From positions 1,997,184-2,061,183 of the forward strand of contig NZ_LUKE01000001.1 in the NCBI RefSeq assembly GCF_001592735.1: a stretch of DNA of 64,000 bases. The letters are read 5' to 3'. The DNA is from Bdellovibrio bacteriovorus. Lineage in GTDB: Bacteria; Bdellovibrionota; Bdellovibrionia; Bdellovibrionales; Bdellovibrionaceae. The notes beneath the pieces were generated by a model, which saw nothing but the letters and a program-made list of their open reading frames with translations, was not told the DNA's origin and made no database searches. This document shows positions 1-9,858 of this stretch, one piece after another; position 1 is the first letter of the stretch; the number at the start of each line of letters is the position of its first letter. A program made the translations under genes and the position numbers.

Positions 1-315
1 GCGGCCGGAGGCCACTTCTTTGGTAAAGGCATCATGGTCACTCACGTAAGACATGATGATAATCGAAATGTCATTGTTGTTACGCTCTTTTAAAACCTTG
101 GTGACGACGTCAAAGCCCGAGCCTTTAGGTAAATACTCATCCACCAAAATGGCTTTGGGATGGACGTTATCCAGCTTGTATTTTGTCTCGAACCATTCGG
201 CACTGTGAAAGATTGAACAGTTAGGGAAATTGCGATTTAAAATGTCGGTGCACTTCTGCACGCGCACTTTATCGCCACTGACGATCAAGAACGTGTTCTT
301 TTTTTCCTGTCCCAT
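1..315 (-). CDS. Response-regulator receiver domain protein (C-terminus cut by window edge)
   Basis: The first 105 codons of a minus-strand gene; the rest lies beyond position 1. It reads as a CheY-like receiver domain: a beta-strand (NTFLIVSGD) with Asp15, a phospho-acceptor Asp59 in ILVDEYLPKGSGFDV, and the conserved switch Ser89 at the end of the strand SIIIMS. The first acidic pair is reduced to one Asp, as in some atypical receivers. The ATG at 315 is preceded by GGAAGG at good spacing. No output domain is visible, so whether it is a stand-alone receiver or a longer regulator cannot be told. Confidence 0.75.
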   Translation of the reverse strand, partial: MGQEKKNTFLIVSGDKVRVQKCTDILNRNFPNCSIFHSAEWFETKYKLDNVHPKAILVDEYLPKGSGFDVVTKVLKERNNNDISIIIMSYVSDHDAFTKEVASGR

Positions 316-330
316 CTTAAACCTTCCATA

Positions 331-361
331 ATTAAACCCGTCTCACTTAAGGACGAGTCAA
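331..361 (-). promoter_or_regulatory. Possible sigma-70 promoter of the receiver gene
   Basis: Read on the minus strand there is TTGACT (356-361) and TTTAAT (331-336) separated by 19 bp, just upstream of the receiver gene at 315. The spacing is longer than the ideal 17 bp, so this is a weak call. The rest of 316-465 shows no other gene. Confidence 0.3.
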
Positions 362-465
362 TGGTGACACCTTTTACATTTTCGCTTACTTAGGAACACC
401 TCACAAGGGTAAGGGGTCAGATCGAAACTGAATGTCGTGATTTGAGATTTTAAACTAGGACCTAG

Positions 466-1533
466 CTAATCAAGCCAAGAAGAAATCACATCAAGGGGTG
501 GTAAACTGACAGAGTCAAAACGATAGGAATAAGCAAGACTCAGTTCAGCCAAGGTGCCACCGATTTCCCCATCGCCGACGTTAGAGCCTACGCGCTCAGC
601 TAAAACCTGAAGTCCCACGACATGTTTCTGGCCATTGTAACCGGCACCCATTCGAAGGGTCGAATAAGTGCCCAGATCTTTTTTATTTTCCTGACCGCCA
701 TCCGTACTTTTAAACTGGGCATCTTGATAACCTAAACCTAGCGCCAAGAGTCCCGTGGCATAATATTTTTCTTTGAAAATCAAGATCGCACCAAAGCCCG
801 CTCCACCGGCAAGCGTGAATCTATTGATATCAGTGATATCGGCAAGCGAGCCAAAAGTAGGCGCGGCACTCGCCGGGATGAGGGATTGATTGCCATTCGT
901 GATTTTTGATTGGCTGGCGTGACCGAAGACACTCCAGCCCAAAGCATTTTTACGTTGATGTCCCGCCTGATCAAAGGCCACGGCAAAAGAGAACTCTTCG
1001 TCGTCTAAATTCCAGAAAAAATTCATCCCATAATTTTGAGTTTTTAGGTGGGGATACAGAATTTTTTTATCAGTATTTACATAGGCTGGATCAAGCTCGG
1101 CCGAGTTATCTAAATAGTAGCCATGATAGGACTGGTAAAAGAACTCATAGGTTCTTTTACCATAAAGTCTGAATTGAAAGTCGGTTCCATCACTGCTGCC
1201 TTTGGTGGATTCATCTTCGTGGCTTTGCGCTTGGGTCGTGGAAGCGGTGGCAGAAAGATTGCGATAGCCTAAATTCAAAAATACTTTTGAATTTGCATTG
1301 GGTTCAAATTTCGCTTTGGTTTTGTTTGGGCTATCGAATTCGACACTGTATCTGGGGACTGAAAATCCCGTTTTGACTTTTAATTGATCAGATTTTTGCG
1401 GCTCCCAAAATGGAGTTTCTTGAGATTGGTATTCTTCGGCTAAGATTTCTTGAGTGCTTTTAGTTTCTTCCGCAAAAGTCGTGGCTGAAACAGCTAAAAG
1501 AATCAGGAAAAGAAATCTTTTTAATAAGGACAT
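466..1533 (-). CDS. Secreted, probably outer-membrane beta-barrel protein of unknown function
   Basis: A 355-residue protein with a clear Sec signal peptide (MSLLKRFLFLILLAVSATTFA, cleavage after about residue 21). The mature part is rich in alternating polar/aromatic stretches such as FQFRLYGKRTYEFFYQSY and ends in a strand-like segment (AELSLAYSYRF), which fits an outer-membrane beta-barrel. I do not recognise a named family. Its ATG overlaps the stop codon of the upstream methyltransferase gene (TAATG), so it is the last gene of the gcvP operon and is probably translationally coupled. Confidence 0.65.
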   Translation of the reverse strand: MSLLKRFLFLILLAVSATTFAEETKSTQEILAEEYQSQETPFWEPQKSDQLKVKTGFSVPRYSVEFDSPNKTKAKFEPNANSKVFLNLGYRNLSATASTTQAQSHEDESTKGSSDGTDFQFRLYGKRTYEFFYQSYHGYYLDNSAELDPAYVNTDKKILYPHLKTQNYGMNFFWNLDDEEFSFAVAFDQAGHQRKNALGWSVFGHASQSKITNGNQSLIPASAAPTFGSLADITDINRFTLAGGAGFGAILIFKEKYYATGLLALGLGYQDAQFKSTDGGQENKKDLGTYSTLRMGAGYNGQKHVVGLQVLAERVGSNVGDGEIGGTLAELSLAYSYRFDSVSLPPLDVISSWLD

Positions 1534-2552
1534 TACTTTAATACCTTGATTTCTTGATTCACGCGAAGTTCGTTTGAAACCTTTGGTAAATCCGCGGGCA
1601 GATCAATCAAAACTCCGCGCGGAATTTCTTGGCGTAAGCCTGTTTTATGCAGCCACGCTAGGAATTCCCTTTCGGGACTGCGGCAGACCATCTGGCGGTC
1701 TTTGCCTTTTTCCTCTAAGCGATCACCGACCACGCGAGCCGCCAGGATTTTTGGGGCCGGTGTTTTTCGCATCAATACATAGCTCATAGTCAGCGTGCGA
1801 TTTTTCATCGGCAGTTGCTCTTCCATTTTCAAAAACCAAGAAGGGGCGGCAAAGTGAACGCGATCATGACACCAATCGTGTTTTGATTGGGAATAAAGTG
1901 GGCAAGCTAATTGATGAGTGCAGGGCGCCCAGGCTTGATAGCCCTTATCAATGAGTTTTTGTCTTAAATCTAACAACTTCCGCCCATCTTGCTGGGTGGA
2001 AGGTTCCACCAACATCAAGGCCTCGCAATTGTAAGCCCAATCAGGGATGTCGGAAAGTTCGGTCAAAGAGTAACTGAATAATGCCAAAGTTTTCTTGGGA
2101 TCTTTGAGGTTTTGTTTGCCCCAGGTTTTTTGCCACTCTTCAGCCTTAAACTGTGTGAAATATTTTTCGATCAGTTTTTGCGGTTCTTGGGAACGTTCGA
2201 CCAAGTGAAACTTGAAATGATGCTTTTCTGAAAGCGTCAGGGATGCGGTGGCGAGTCCTGCGCCAAAATCAATCACATGTTCGATACCTTCAAAAAATCC
2301 ACGAGCATCGGCTTCATGCACCAACCGATTTAAGCGCGTGGCATTTAAAGGAAGGAAATAGGCCAGGTAAGCGATCTGCGCCCAAGATTCATGCCACGGC
2401 GTTTGTCCGTCGGGCTTTTGGATAAAGTAATCTGAAAGAGCCAAGACACATTTCGCCAAGGCTTTAGAGTCTTCCAATGTCAGATCAAAGCTTTTTAAAG
2501 CTTCGCGAATTGAGGATTCAAAAGACGGGGGAAAGCTCCAAGATGTGTGCAT
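1533..2552 (-). CDS. Rsm22-family SAM-dependent methyltransferase-like protein
   Basis: 339 residues. A methyltransferase motif I (VIDFGAGLATASLTL, about residues 95-110) is followed by the Rsm22 signature: a cysteine/histidine cluster APCTHQLACPL...DWCHDRVHF (about 210-235) and a later Cys in RQMVCRSPE. In Rsm22-family proteins, which are associated with the small ribosomal subunit, such cysteines bind an Fe-S cluster. The gene starts 4 nt after the glycosyltransferase stop and overlaps the next gene's start by one base, so it lies inside an operon. The substrate in bacteria is not known to me. Confidence 0.8.
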   Translation of the reverse strand: MHTSWSFPPSFESSIREALKSFDLTLEDSKALAKCVLALSDYFIQKPDGQTPWHESWAQIAYLAYFLPLNATRLNRLVHEADARGFFEGIEHVIDFGAGLATASLTLSEKHHFKFHLVERSQEPQKLIEKYFTQFKAEEWQKTWGKQNLKDPKKTLALFSYSLTELSDIPDWAYNCEALMLVEPSTQQDGRKLLDLRQKLIDKGYQAWAPCTHQLACPLYSQSKHDWCHDRVHFAAPSWFLKMEEQLPMKNRTLTMSYVLMRKTPAPKILAARVVGDRLEEKGKDRQMVCRSPEREFLAWLHKTGLRQEIPRGVLIDLPADLPKVSNELRVNQEIKVLK

Positions 2553-2556
2553 GCTT

Positions 2557-3540
2557 TTATAGTGCTCTTAAAGCTTTCAGCAAGTCACTGACTTTGATTT
2601 CAGACATGACTTCCGGCCCGACGTCATCGGGGTCATGCCCTTCGGGCATAAAGATTTGGACTTTATCTCCTCGGGCCGCCCAACGACGCGGATGCTGGAC
2701 GCGCACCGGAGAATAAATTCCTAATACCGGCGTACCTAAAGAGGCGGCGATATGCGCAACCCCCGTGGAAGGAACCACGAGGGCTTTTGCGTGCTTTAAG
2801 ATCAACATGAGCTCTTTGGTGTTAAGCTTATTCTGTAAAATCAAAACACGCGTGTTGTGTTTAAATTTTTCTTTGATTTCTTTAAGCCAAGGTTCATCTG
2901 CCGGCGTGCCAGTGACAACCACTTGGGTCTTTTCAGCCACTTCGGCGATCAATTGCAGGTAATTGGGAATCGGCCAGTTTAAAGCCGACCCCGCCATTCC
3001 AGGATGAACCACGATATATTCTTGCGGCGACAATTGATGCTTTTCTAAAAGTCCTGGGGAGCTAGGTGCGATCAATTTTAAAATTGGCGTCGCTTCGGTT
3101 ACCGGGGTTGCATCAAAAGCATGACCTAAAAGATCTTTATTGTAATCGGCTTCATGCTTATTCGCGATGCTGCGACGTTGGCGTAAGCCTTTATTCAAAA
3201 ACAAAAAGCTGTGCCATTGGGATTTTACACCCGCACGAACCGCTACGCCTTCGGCCCACAGAGCATAATTCACCCACCACGGAGCTTGAAAGCTGACCGC
3301 GATGTCGGGCTTAAATTCCCGAATGAATTGTCTTAAAGCTTTTAAGGACGTCTTCCAATCTTCTTTAGAAATTTCGATGAAAGAGCGTCTAGGATCGGCA
3401 TTTTCAGGGATAAAAGAAAGTCCTTTAGCGATCACCCATTGAACTTCACAATCGGCTAGAAAGCGGACCTGATCGACACACAAAGTGCAGATCAGGTCTC
3501 CGATTTTATCTAGGCGAATCAGCAGAACTTTTTTTGCCAC
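2557..3540 (-). CDS. Glycosyltransferase family 9 (heptosyltransferase-like)
   Basis: 327 residues with the GT9 N-terminus KKVLLIRLDKIGDLICT and the C-terminal donor-binding region VVPSTGVAHIAASLGTPVLG followed by YSP. The middle part VVHPGMAGSALNWP matches the start of the second Rossmann domain. GT9 enzymes usually add ADP-heptose to the inner core of lipopolysaccharide on the cytoplasmic face. The start codon is GTG and overlaps the gcvP stop in the sequence TAGTG, so translation is probably coupled to gcvP. Which core position it serves cannot be read from sequence. Confidence 0.85.
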   Translation of the reverse strand: MAKKVLLIRLDKIGDLICTLCVDQVRFLADCEVQWVIAKGLSFIPENADPRRSFIEISKEDWKTSLKALRQFIREFKPDIAVSFQAPWWVNYALWAEGVAVRAGVKSQWHSFLFLNKGLRQRRSIANKHEADYNKDLLGHAFDATPVTEATPILKLIAPSSPGLLEKHQLSPQEYIVVHPGMAGSALNWPIPNYLQLIAEVAEKTQVVVTGTPADEPWLKEIKEKFKHNTRVLILQNKLNTKELMLILKHAKALVVPSTGVAHIAASLGTPVLGIYSPVRVQHPRRWAARGDKVQIFMPEGHDPDDVGPEVMSEIKVSDLLKALRAL

Positions 3541-6413
3541 TATTGATATTCTTCAATCGATGGGCAAGAGCAAACAAGGTTACGGTCACCGTACGCATTG
3601 TCGACCCGGCCTACAGAAATCCAGAATTTATTTCCGCGCAGCCATTCTAGGGGATAAACCGCTTCTTCACGTGAATACGGATGATTCCACTCTGGTTTCA
3701 TTAACATCTGTGCGGTGTGCGGAGCATTTTTCAATGCGTTGTTTTCTTTATCCATTTTGCCGGACTCTACCGCGGCGATCTCTTTACGAATCGCCACCAT
3801 TGAATCGATGAAACGATCTAATTCTTTTTTAGATTCAGATTCAGTCGGTTCGATCATCAATGTACCCGCAACCGGGAAGCTCATGGTTGGTGCGTGGAAT
3901 CCGAAATCCATCAAACGTTTCGCGATATCTGTCACATCAATCCCCGAAGTCTTCTTCACTTCGCGAGTATCAACGATACATTCATGCGCCACCAGACCGT
4001 TTTTACCTTTGTAAAGAATCGGGTAGTGCGGTTCTAATTTTTTAGCGATGTAGTTGGCGTTCAGCATGCTCACCAAAGTTGCTTTACGTAAGCCTGCCGC
4101 CCCCATCATCGTGATGTAGGCCCAAGAAATTGGTAAAATACTAGCGCTGCCCCAAGGAGCCGACGTTGTCGCTGTGATACCCTCTTTGGGTCCCGCTTCA
4201 GGAACCAAAGAATGCGTTGGCAAGAACGGCGCTAAATGCGCCCCCACGCCAATCGGTCCCACACCTGGTCCGCCCCCACCGTGAGGGATTGAGAAGGTCT
4301 TATGCAAGTTCAGGTGAGAAACGTCAGGACCAAATGTTCCGGGACGGCACATACCCACAAGGGCATTCATGTTCGCGCCATCCATGTAAACTTGTCCGCC
4401 GTTATCATGAACGATTTTGCAGATATCAACGATACCTTCTTCAAACACACCGTGAGTTGAAGGGTAAGTGATCATCAACGCCGCCAAATTATCGCGATGC
4501 TGTTCCGCTTTCACTTTTAAGTCGGCAACGTCCACGTTCCCTTGATCATCACACGCGACAACCACGACCTGCATGCCGACAAGGGCGGCTGAGGCTGGAT
4601 TTGTTCCGTGTGCTGATGAAGGAATCAAGCAGATATTTCTGTGACCTTGGCCACGAGATTTGTGATATTTGCGGATCACTAGCAATCCTGCATATTCCCC
4701 TTGGGAACCCGCATTGGGTTGTAAGCTTACGGCCGCAAAGCCAGTGATATCGGCTAATTTCTTTTCAAGATCGTGAATCATTTCAATCAAGCCCGAAGCT
4801 TGTTTTACCGGAGCAAACGGGTGAAGTTTGCCGATCTCAGGCCATGACACGGGCACAAGCTCTGTCGTCGCATTTAGTTTCATCGTGCAAGATCCCAGTG
4901 GAATCATTGAATGCGTCAACGTCAGATCTTTATTTTGCAAGTGATGGATATAGCGAAGCATTTCAGTTTCGCTGCGATGAGAGTTAAACACTTGATGAGT
5001 CATGTAAGTCGACGTGCGTTCCAACGCCGTTGGGACTTTCACGTCTGCCATGGCGTCATCAATGGACTGAGCCGTAAAGGCCGCAGGCTTACCACCGTTA
5101 AAGGCGGCCCAAATTTGTTCAATGTCTTCTAAAGATGTTGTTTCATTCAATGAAATGCCCAAAGTCGAATCATCCACTTTGCGGAAATTGATTCCTAAGT
5201 TTTCAGCTTGGGTCATAATGGCCGTAAGCTTGTCGGTTTTCACGGTCACCGTATCAAAGAAAGAAGCTTTCACTGTAGGCGTGCCAAGTTTTGCCAAACC
5301 TTCAGCTAAGATTCCGGTCAAGCGTTGTACGCGCAAAGCAATTTTTTTTAGGCCTTGAGGTCCATGATAAACCGCATACATCGAAGCCATATTTGCTAGC
5401 AATACTTGCGCGGTACAAATATTGGAAGTCGCTTTTTCACGACGGATGTGTTGTTCGCGCGTTTGCAAAGCCAAGCGCAATGCCGACTTCCCTTGAGAAT
5501 CCACACTCACACCCACTAAGCGGCCTGGCATCAAACGCTTGTAAGCATCTTTCGTTGCCAAGTACCCCGCGTGAGGACCACCAAAACCCAATGGAACGCC
5601 GAAACGTTGGGAGTTACCCACAACCATATCCGCACCCCATTCACCTGGAGGAGTTAAAAGAGTCATCGCCAACAAGTCTGTTGAAGCGGTGACTAAGGCG
5701 CCATGCTCTTTATATTTTTTCGCAATCGCTGAATAATCCTCAACCGCACCGCGAGTGTCTGGGTATTGGAAGAACACGCCGAATACGGGTTTAGAGAAAT
5801 CGTATTTCGCCGGATCCATGATGATCATTTCAAAACCCAAAGGCTCAGCCCGTGTGCCCATAACCTCAATCACGTGAGGATGCATGTTCGGCGAAACCAC
5901 AAAAGCGTTTGCTTTATTTTTGCAAAGGGAATGTGCCATGAACATGGCTTCTGCTGCAGCGGTGCCTTCATCAAGCAATGAAGCATTGGCGATCTCCATG
6001 CCGTTCAAATCAGAGATCATTGTCTGGAAATTCAAAAGCGCTTCCAAACGACCTTGAGAAATCTCTGGCTGATAAGGAGTGTAAGCCGTGTACCACACTG
6101 GATTTTCAAAGATATTTCGTTGAATTACCGTCGGCGTGATTGTGTCGTGGTAACCCATGCCGATGTATGATTTGAAAACTTTATTTTTCGAAACCATGCT
6201 TTTCAGTTTGTTCAAAAGATCGTATTCAGAAATCCCTGAACCCACATCTTCAAAAGCGTGTTGGGTGCGGATTTGGGCCGGAATAACTTTATCGGCCATT
6301 TGATCGAGTGAATTAAAACCTAAAGTTTTCAACATCTCGTGGATGTCGCTGTCAGTAGGTCCAATATGACGGGGGATGAATTCGTTCTTAGCAGAAAGAT
6401 CAGCAATTTTCAT
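3540..6413 (-). CDS. gcvP: Glycine dehydrogenase (decarboxylating), P-protein of the glycine cleavage system
   Basis: 957 residues, the usual length of the single-chain P-protein. It starts with the family N-terminus [17 protein letters not shown], contains [13 protein letters not shown] in the second half, and carries the pyridoxal-phosphate lysine in [18 protein letters not shown] at about residue 705. It decarboxylates glycine and passes the aminomethyl group to lipoyl-GcvH. The partners gcvT and gcvH are not in this window. Instead gcvP heads an operon with a GT9 glycosyltransferase, an Rsm22-like protein and an outer-membrane protein. No glycine-riboswitch-like structure is evident in the roughly 100 bp upstream. 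Confidence 0.97.
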   Translation of the reverse strand: MKIADLSAKNEFIPRHIGPTDSDIHEMLKTLGFNSLDQMADKVIPAQIRTQHAFEDVGSGISEYDLLNKLKSMVSKNKVFKSYIGMGYHDTITPTVIQRNIFENPVWYTAYTPYQPEISQGRLEALLNFQTMISDLNGMEIANASLLDEGTAAAEAMFMAHSLCKNKANAFVVSPNMHPHVIEVMGTRAEPLGFEMIIMDPAKYDFSKPVFGVFFQYPDTRGAVEDYSAIAKKYKEHGALVTASTDLLAMTLLTPPGEWGADMVVGNSQRFGVPLGFGGPHAGYLATKDAYKRLMPGRLVGVSVDSQGKSALRLALQTREQHIRREKATSNICTAQVLLANMASMYAVYHGPQGLKKIALRVQRLTGILAEGLAKLGTPTVKASFFDTVTVKTDKLTAIMTQAENLGINFRKVDDSTLGISLNETTSLEDIEQIWAAFNGGKPAAFTAQSIDDAMADVKVPTALERTSTYMTHQVFNSHRSETEMLRYIHHLQNKDLTLTHSMIPLGSCTMKLNATTELVPVSWPEIGKLHPFAPVKQASGLIEMIHDLEKKLADITGFAAVSLQPNAGSQGEYAGLLVIRKYHKSRGQGHRNICLIPSSAHGTNPASAALVGMQVVVVACDDQGNVDVADLKVKAEQHRDNLAALMITYPSTHGVFEEGIVDICKIVHDNGGQVYMDGANMNALVGMCRPGTFGPDVSHLNLHKTFSIPHGGGGPGVGPIGVGAHLAPFLPTHSLVPEAGPKEGITATTSAPWGSASILPISWAYITMMGAAGLRKATLVSMLNANYIAKKLEPHYPILYKGKNGLVAHECIVDTREVKKTSGIDVTDIAKRLMDFGFHAPTMSFPVAGTLMIEPTESESKKELDRFIDSMVAIRKEIAAVESGKMDKENNALKNAPHTAQMLMKPEWNHPYSREEAVYPLEWLRGNKFWISVGRVDNAYGDRNLVCSCPSIEEYQ

Positions 6414-6511
6414 AGATACCTCGAGGATACGGGCTTTGCGCGATAGCGTAGCACACCCATTACGACTATGAAAGATCTGTAAGGACTGCGGATAGGCTAA
6501 TGCGAGGCGTC

Positions 6512-7228
6512 CTAGAGATGTTCACATTCTGCGCGCAGTTCTTTGGCGGGACGAAGTCCTTTTTGGCAGCTTTGAATGAGCTCTCGGAAGCTTTGGATTC
6601 GATCTGACTCTTTTTTGAGCTCGTCCCATTTTTCAGGCAGGTCGGGCAGTTCGGCCAGGGCCGCTCCTTCGAAACGCAGGGACCAGGCCATTTTCTGGGT
6701 CCAACGAGGTTGGGACTCGCGATTTTGTTCCACATCCCTCCAGACACTTCGAAATGAAGTTGGGAACATTTCGGACAGAATGCTAAGCTCGCGCATCTTT
6801 AATTGGAAGGTCGGATCTTGCAAAGCCTTCGCGCCATTTTGGCGATAATAGTTTTGCAGATAAGGGGTGCGTTCTTCGAGCATACGATCTTTATCAAAAG
6901 AGCTGCCGTTACAAATAATTTCACACAAACGCGGTGACTTATGCGAACTGAGTTCTGTTTTAAGTTCATCAAATTGATTCAGCTCCGAAGCATACTGATC
7001 ACCCACGCGAATCACATCTAAGATGTTGGCATTAATCCAGGTGTCTTCCGGAACAGCTTCGGGATCGACTTCTTTTTTGGATGCAGGTTTTGCTGGGGTT
7101 AGTGGCGTTGCTAATGTCAGATGCTCGACAGCGTAATAAGACACCGCCGTTAACGTCACGAAGGTCGCCAAGAGAGCGCCTAAGACAAAAGCTATTATCA
7201 ATTTTAAGAATGTTCGCAAGTACCGCAT
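6512..7228 (-). CDS. Membrane-anchored protein of unknown function
   Basis: About 238 residues from the ATG at 7228; an in-frame GTG at 7246 would add six residues, and neither has a strong ribosome-binding site. One N-terminal transmembrane helix ([20 protein letters not shown]) is followed by a largely helical, charged domain with two close cysteines ([11 protein letters not shown]) and a third near the C-terminus ([11 protein letters not shown]). The topology suggests a periplasmic domain tethered to the inner membrane. I do not recognise the family. Confidence 0.6.
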   Translation of the reverse strand: MRYLRTFLKLIIAFVLGALLATFVTLTAVSYYAVEHLTLATPLTPAKPASKKEVDPEAVPEDTWINANILDVIRVGDQYASELNQFDELKTELSSHKSPRLCEIICNGSSFDKDRMLEERTPYLQNYYRQNGAKALQDPTFQLKMRELSILSEMFPTSFRSVWRDVEQNRESQPRWTQKMAWSLRFEGAALAELPDLPEKWDELKKESDRIQSFRELIQSCQKGLRPAKELRAECEHL

Positions 7229-7389
7229 GAAGATTGAATTTAACACGAAGGGTACGGTCGAGAAAAGTCCGTCCGCACCTAAGAAGGTGCCCTCGCAGCC
7301 GCTTCGTCCTTGGATCTTCCATCCGAGGATTTTATGTCCTTTCCTTAGTCCAGTACCTTGATGAAAAAGGAGAGATTTAGACCATCAAA

Positions 7390-7497
7390 TTAGTGCAGTT
7401 CTTTAATCAATCTTATAATCATTAAGATGATCGCGAGAATTTGCTTAAGAATTCTCAAGATCATCCGAAAAGACCTATAATAGTTGTTTTTGGTCAT
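7390..7497 (-). CDS. Small hydrophobic cationic peptide (35 aa)
   Basis: A 35-codon frame from an ATG at 7497, preceded by AAGGAG at 7 nt spacing, a strong ribosome-binding site. The peptide begins MTKNNYYRSFRMIL, continues as an Ile/Leu-rich amphipathic or membrane helix (about residues 12-31) with Arg and Lys spaced along it, and ends IKELH. The same frame could extend upstream to 7581, but that start has no support. Size, composition and the structured leader resemble type I toxin peptides or small membrane-binding peptides. This is an inference; no family is recognised. Confidence 0.5.
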   Translation of the reverse strand: MTKNNYYRSFRMILRILKQILAIILMIIRLIKELH

Positions 7498-7534
7498 TTC
7501 GGACTCCTTCGGATAAATCCGGACGGGAGCTCCT

Positions 7535-7570
7535 AAAAAAGCGAGTCTGCGAGAGCAAGATTCGCTTTTT
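7535..7570 (-). terminator. Terminator-like hairpin in the leader of the 35-aa peptide gene
   Basis: A 13-bp stem with one mismatch or wobble position runs from AAAAAGCGA (7536-7544) to TCGCTTTTT (7562-7570). On the minus strand it is followed by six Ts. It lies about 40 nt upstream of the 35-aa peptide start. It could end read-through from the histone-like gene or act as an attenuator for the peptide gene. Confidence 0.5.
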
Positions 7571-7613
7571 GCATTTAGCATTCCAATGTTTTTGAATTGA
7601 TGTGCTCAAAATA

Positions 7614-7643
7614 AAAAAGGGAAGTCGAATGACCTCCCTTTTT
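7614..7643 (-). terminator. Intrinsic terminator after the histone-like gene
   Basis: A hairpin of AAAAAGGGAAGTC and GACCTCCCTTTTT with a four-base loop and one mismatch or wobble pair. It is flanked by A and T runs, so it can work in both directions. It sits 22 bp after the minus-strand stop at 7666. Confidence 0.75.
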
Positions 7644-7665
7644 ATTTAAGCTCGAATAAAACTAA

Positions 7666-8103
7666 TTACTTAGCTTTTTTCGTCGCTTTGCGAACGGTCT
7701 TTTTTGCCGCTTTTTTTACAGTGGCTTTTTTCTTAGAAGTTTTTGCGCTCATTGTTTTGTTGAAAACTGATTTTTCCCATTTTGCTTTTTGGGCAATCGC
7801 TTTCTTTTTGTAAGCCGCGATATTTTTTTCTAAAGAATCAGCAGAAGCTTTTACGTTCTTAATTGTTTTGTTCACTTCTTTTTCGATCTTCTCTTCAGAA
7901 GCGCTTAAAGCTTTGATGATTTCTTGGTACTTCTTCCAAGCCATCTCAATTTTTTCGTCACGTTGTTGATCAAAAGCAGTTTTTAGTTCTGTTTCTTTCT
8001 TTTTGATCTCGTCGTTCAATTTTTGGAAACCTTCAAGAAGATTTTGAACACCTTTTGAAGCCGTTAAGTCTTGAATCATTTTTTGGAATGTTGGTGTAGC
8101 CAT
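7666..8103 (-). CDS. Histone H1-like / AlgP-like lysine-rich DNA-binding protein
   Basis: 145 residues from the ATG at 8103, which has AAGGAGG just upstream; an in-frame start at 8127 lacks this. Residues 1 to about 115 are predicted helical and coiled-coil with many Lys and Glu (LNDEIKKKETELKTAF). The last 25 residues form a basic tail of KKA/KKT repeats (KKATVKKAAKKTVRKATKK) like eukaryotic H1 tails and bacterial AlgP/Hc1-type proteins. A nucleoid-binding role is inferred from the tail. It has its own terminator downstream. Confidence 0.65.
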   Translation of the reverse strand: MATPTFQKMIQDLTASKGVQNLLEGFQKLNDEIKKKETELKTAFDQQRDEKIEMAWKKYQEIIKALSASEEKIEKEVNKTIKNVKASADSLEKNIAAYKKKAIAQKAKWEKSVFNKTMSAKTSKKKATVKKAAKKTVRKATKKAK

Positions 8104-8178
8104 AGTGGCCTCCTTCTTTAAAAACAACCTACAGGGCGAACATACACTTCAAAGTGCAGAAATGAAAGCCCCGGTCTG

Positions 8179-8502
8179 CTATTTAACCGTAAAATTACGA
8201 GTTTCTAACCAAACTTCACGTTGTGCAGAAAATTGGCCTGGGAATTTCTCTAAGCCTTTTTCGCGGGTTTTCATTGCGTATTCAGTCATGTAAGTTTTCA
8301 TGGCCTCTTCGTTTTCAACCTTGTAACTGATCATTACATCTTTGCTGGAAGCTTCCATGCTGCCCCCTTTTCGCAAGCAAAGATCAGCGGTAACGAAGCC
8401 CGGTAGAGCTAATACTTCAGGAATGTGTTCGGCTTTTGCCCATTCGACAAACTGCTCATAAACTTCATGACGGACCATAAAACGCACAAGATAAGTAACC
8501 AA
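8179..8502 (-). CDS. DUF4286-like small protein
   Basis: 107 residues with the pattern of the DUF4286 ferredoxin-like fold: an initial strand (VTYLVRFMVRHEVYEQF), EWAKAEHIPEVLALPGF, a central strand, and a helix ending in KFPGQFSAQREVW. Members of this fold are often small monooxygenase-like or sensing proteins, but the function is unknown. It sits 9 nt after the PmbA stop on the same strand, so it is probably transcribed with tldD and pmbA. Confidence 0.6.
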   Translation of the reverse strand: MVTYLVRFMVRHEVYEQFVEWAKAEHIPEVLALPGFVTADLCLRKGGSMEASSKDVMISYKVENEEAMKTYMTEYAMKTREKGLEKFPGQFSAQREVWLETRNFTVK

Positions 8503-8511
8503 GGAACACTC

Positions 8512-9849
8512 CTAAAGCGTGAATTTGAAATCTTTGACTAACATGCCCGGAACCTTTTTGCCACCGAAAGAACGGCTTTCATAAGTTCCAACTTGAGGAT
8601 CGGTTTCTTGGAAGTCCGTAACCCCTAAAAGATTTTGCCCCAAGCAGTCATACAGGTTTTCGTCAAACCGCAGATCTTTAATGGGACCTACGATTTCGCC
8701 TTTTTCGACCCAGAAGCAGGCATATCGAGTCATCCCGGTAATACGAGCATTCAAACGATCTGACCAATTTAAATAGTGCAAATTCGAAAGATAAAGGCCG
8801 GTGTCTAGTTGCTTTAAGATCTCGGATTCTTTCAAAGTTCCTGGCAAGACTTCCATCGCGCGGGGACCTTCCCAGCCCTCGGCAGCGTTACCGGTGGTGG
8901 TGTATTCTTTGGCTGAACGCGTACTGACTAAGAAGCTTTTAAGTTCGCCCTTAGAAATTAAATCCAAAGTTTCGGGAGCCAACTCGCCCAAGGAGTTAAA
9001 TCGGTGAGTCAGGCCCAAGCCGTAGTTTTCACGAACTGAAAACAAAGGCGATAAGGTTTTTTCTTTATCCGCGAGTTTGGCAAGACCACAAGCCCCTTGT
9101 TTGTAGGCATTATAACTTAAAGCCCCCCAAGCCAGCATCGATGTGAGTTCGGCCACGGCTCCCGGTGCCAGATAGGTGCGATAGGCCCCCGGTTTAAGTT
9201 CCACCTTGGGCCGATTCATAAGGGCCAGCTGTCTTTGGGTGTGGGTAAGGTTGGCTGCGAAATCCTTTTGGTTCCACTCTGTCCCCGCGTAAACGGCTTT
9301 GACCGCCTTTTCGCCCATGTACAAAGAATAATCCATAAAGAAATTTTCATTGGCAAACCAATGGCTTTGACCCATTGAGTTTTTATTAGCGGAAATCAAA
9401 GGACCCGCACAATAAAGACCTGCAAGGTCTGAACCCGCAGCTGGTGTTGTGATGGCTTCAACGACGTTGGCAGGATCTAAAAGTTTCCCTTGGAAGCTGT
9501 GATCACTTTGTCCGTTGTTTTGCAAAGGCACTTGAAATGGATCTTCAGGAAGTAAATCACACTCCGTGCGCGCCATTTTCAAAAACTGATCGGCGCGTTT
9601 TTTATCGTCTTCGATGTTCCCTGTGATTGAAAAGCTCAGGTTGATAGAACGGCTATTTTTTTGGAGCAATAAAGACAGTCCGCGCTGTTCAACTTGTGTA
9701 TTCTGACGAACTTTATTGTTGTTAAAGCGAATGAAAGTTGAATCTTCTGCATGCAAATTGATGTTCGCGGCTTCGTTGTTTTGCAATTGATCTAAAATGT
9801 GATCGGCAACTTTGTTAAATCCATCTTTGGTTTTTTCGGTGAAGTTCAT
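8512..9849 (-). CDS. pmbA: TldE/PmbA, non-catalytic subunit of the TldD-TldE metalloprotease
   Basis: About 445 residues with the U62/TldE architecture, ending in a typical C-terminal strand region (VPGMLVKDFKFTL). It lacks the HExxxH metal motif that its neighbour carries, as expected for the TldE partner. Two ATGs overlap the ribosome-binding site AGGAG. The second (9849, MNFTEKTKDG) has ideal spacing and was chosen; the first is at 9855. The two subunits form a heterodimer that degrades unfolded peptides and matures some modified peptides. The gene lies 3-9 nt after tldD. Confidence 0.9.
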   Translation of the reverse strand: MNFTEKTKDGFNKVADHILDQLQNNEAANINLHAEDSTFIRFNNNKVRQNTQVEQRGLSLLLQKNSRSINLSFSITGNIEDDKKRADQFLKMARTECDLLPEDPFQVPLQNNGQSDHSFQGKLLDPANVVEAITTPAAGSDLAGLYCAGPLISANKNSMGQSHWFANENFFMDYSLYMGEKAVKAVYAGTEWNQKDFAANLTHTQRQLALMNRPKVELKPGAYRTYLAPGAVAELTSMLAWGALSYNAYKQGACGLAKLADKEKTLSPLFSVRENYGLGLTHRFNSLGELAPETLDLISKGELKSFLVSTRSAKEYTTTGNAAEGWEGPRAMEVLPGTLKESEILKQLDTGLYLSNLHYLNWSDRLNARITGMTRYACFWVEKGEIVGPIKDLRFDENLYDCLGQNLLGVTDFQETDPQVGTYESRSFGGKKVPGMLVKDFKFTL

Positions 9850-9858
9850 GCTCATCTC

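Noticed and set aside
6414-6511. Glycine riboswitch before gcvP
   Set aside because: The interval is only about 100 bp and shows no tandem aptamer-like stems.
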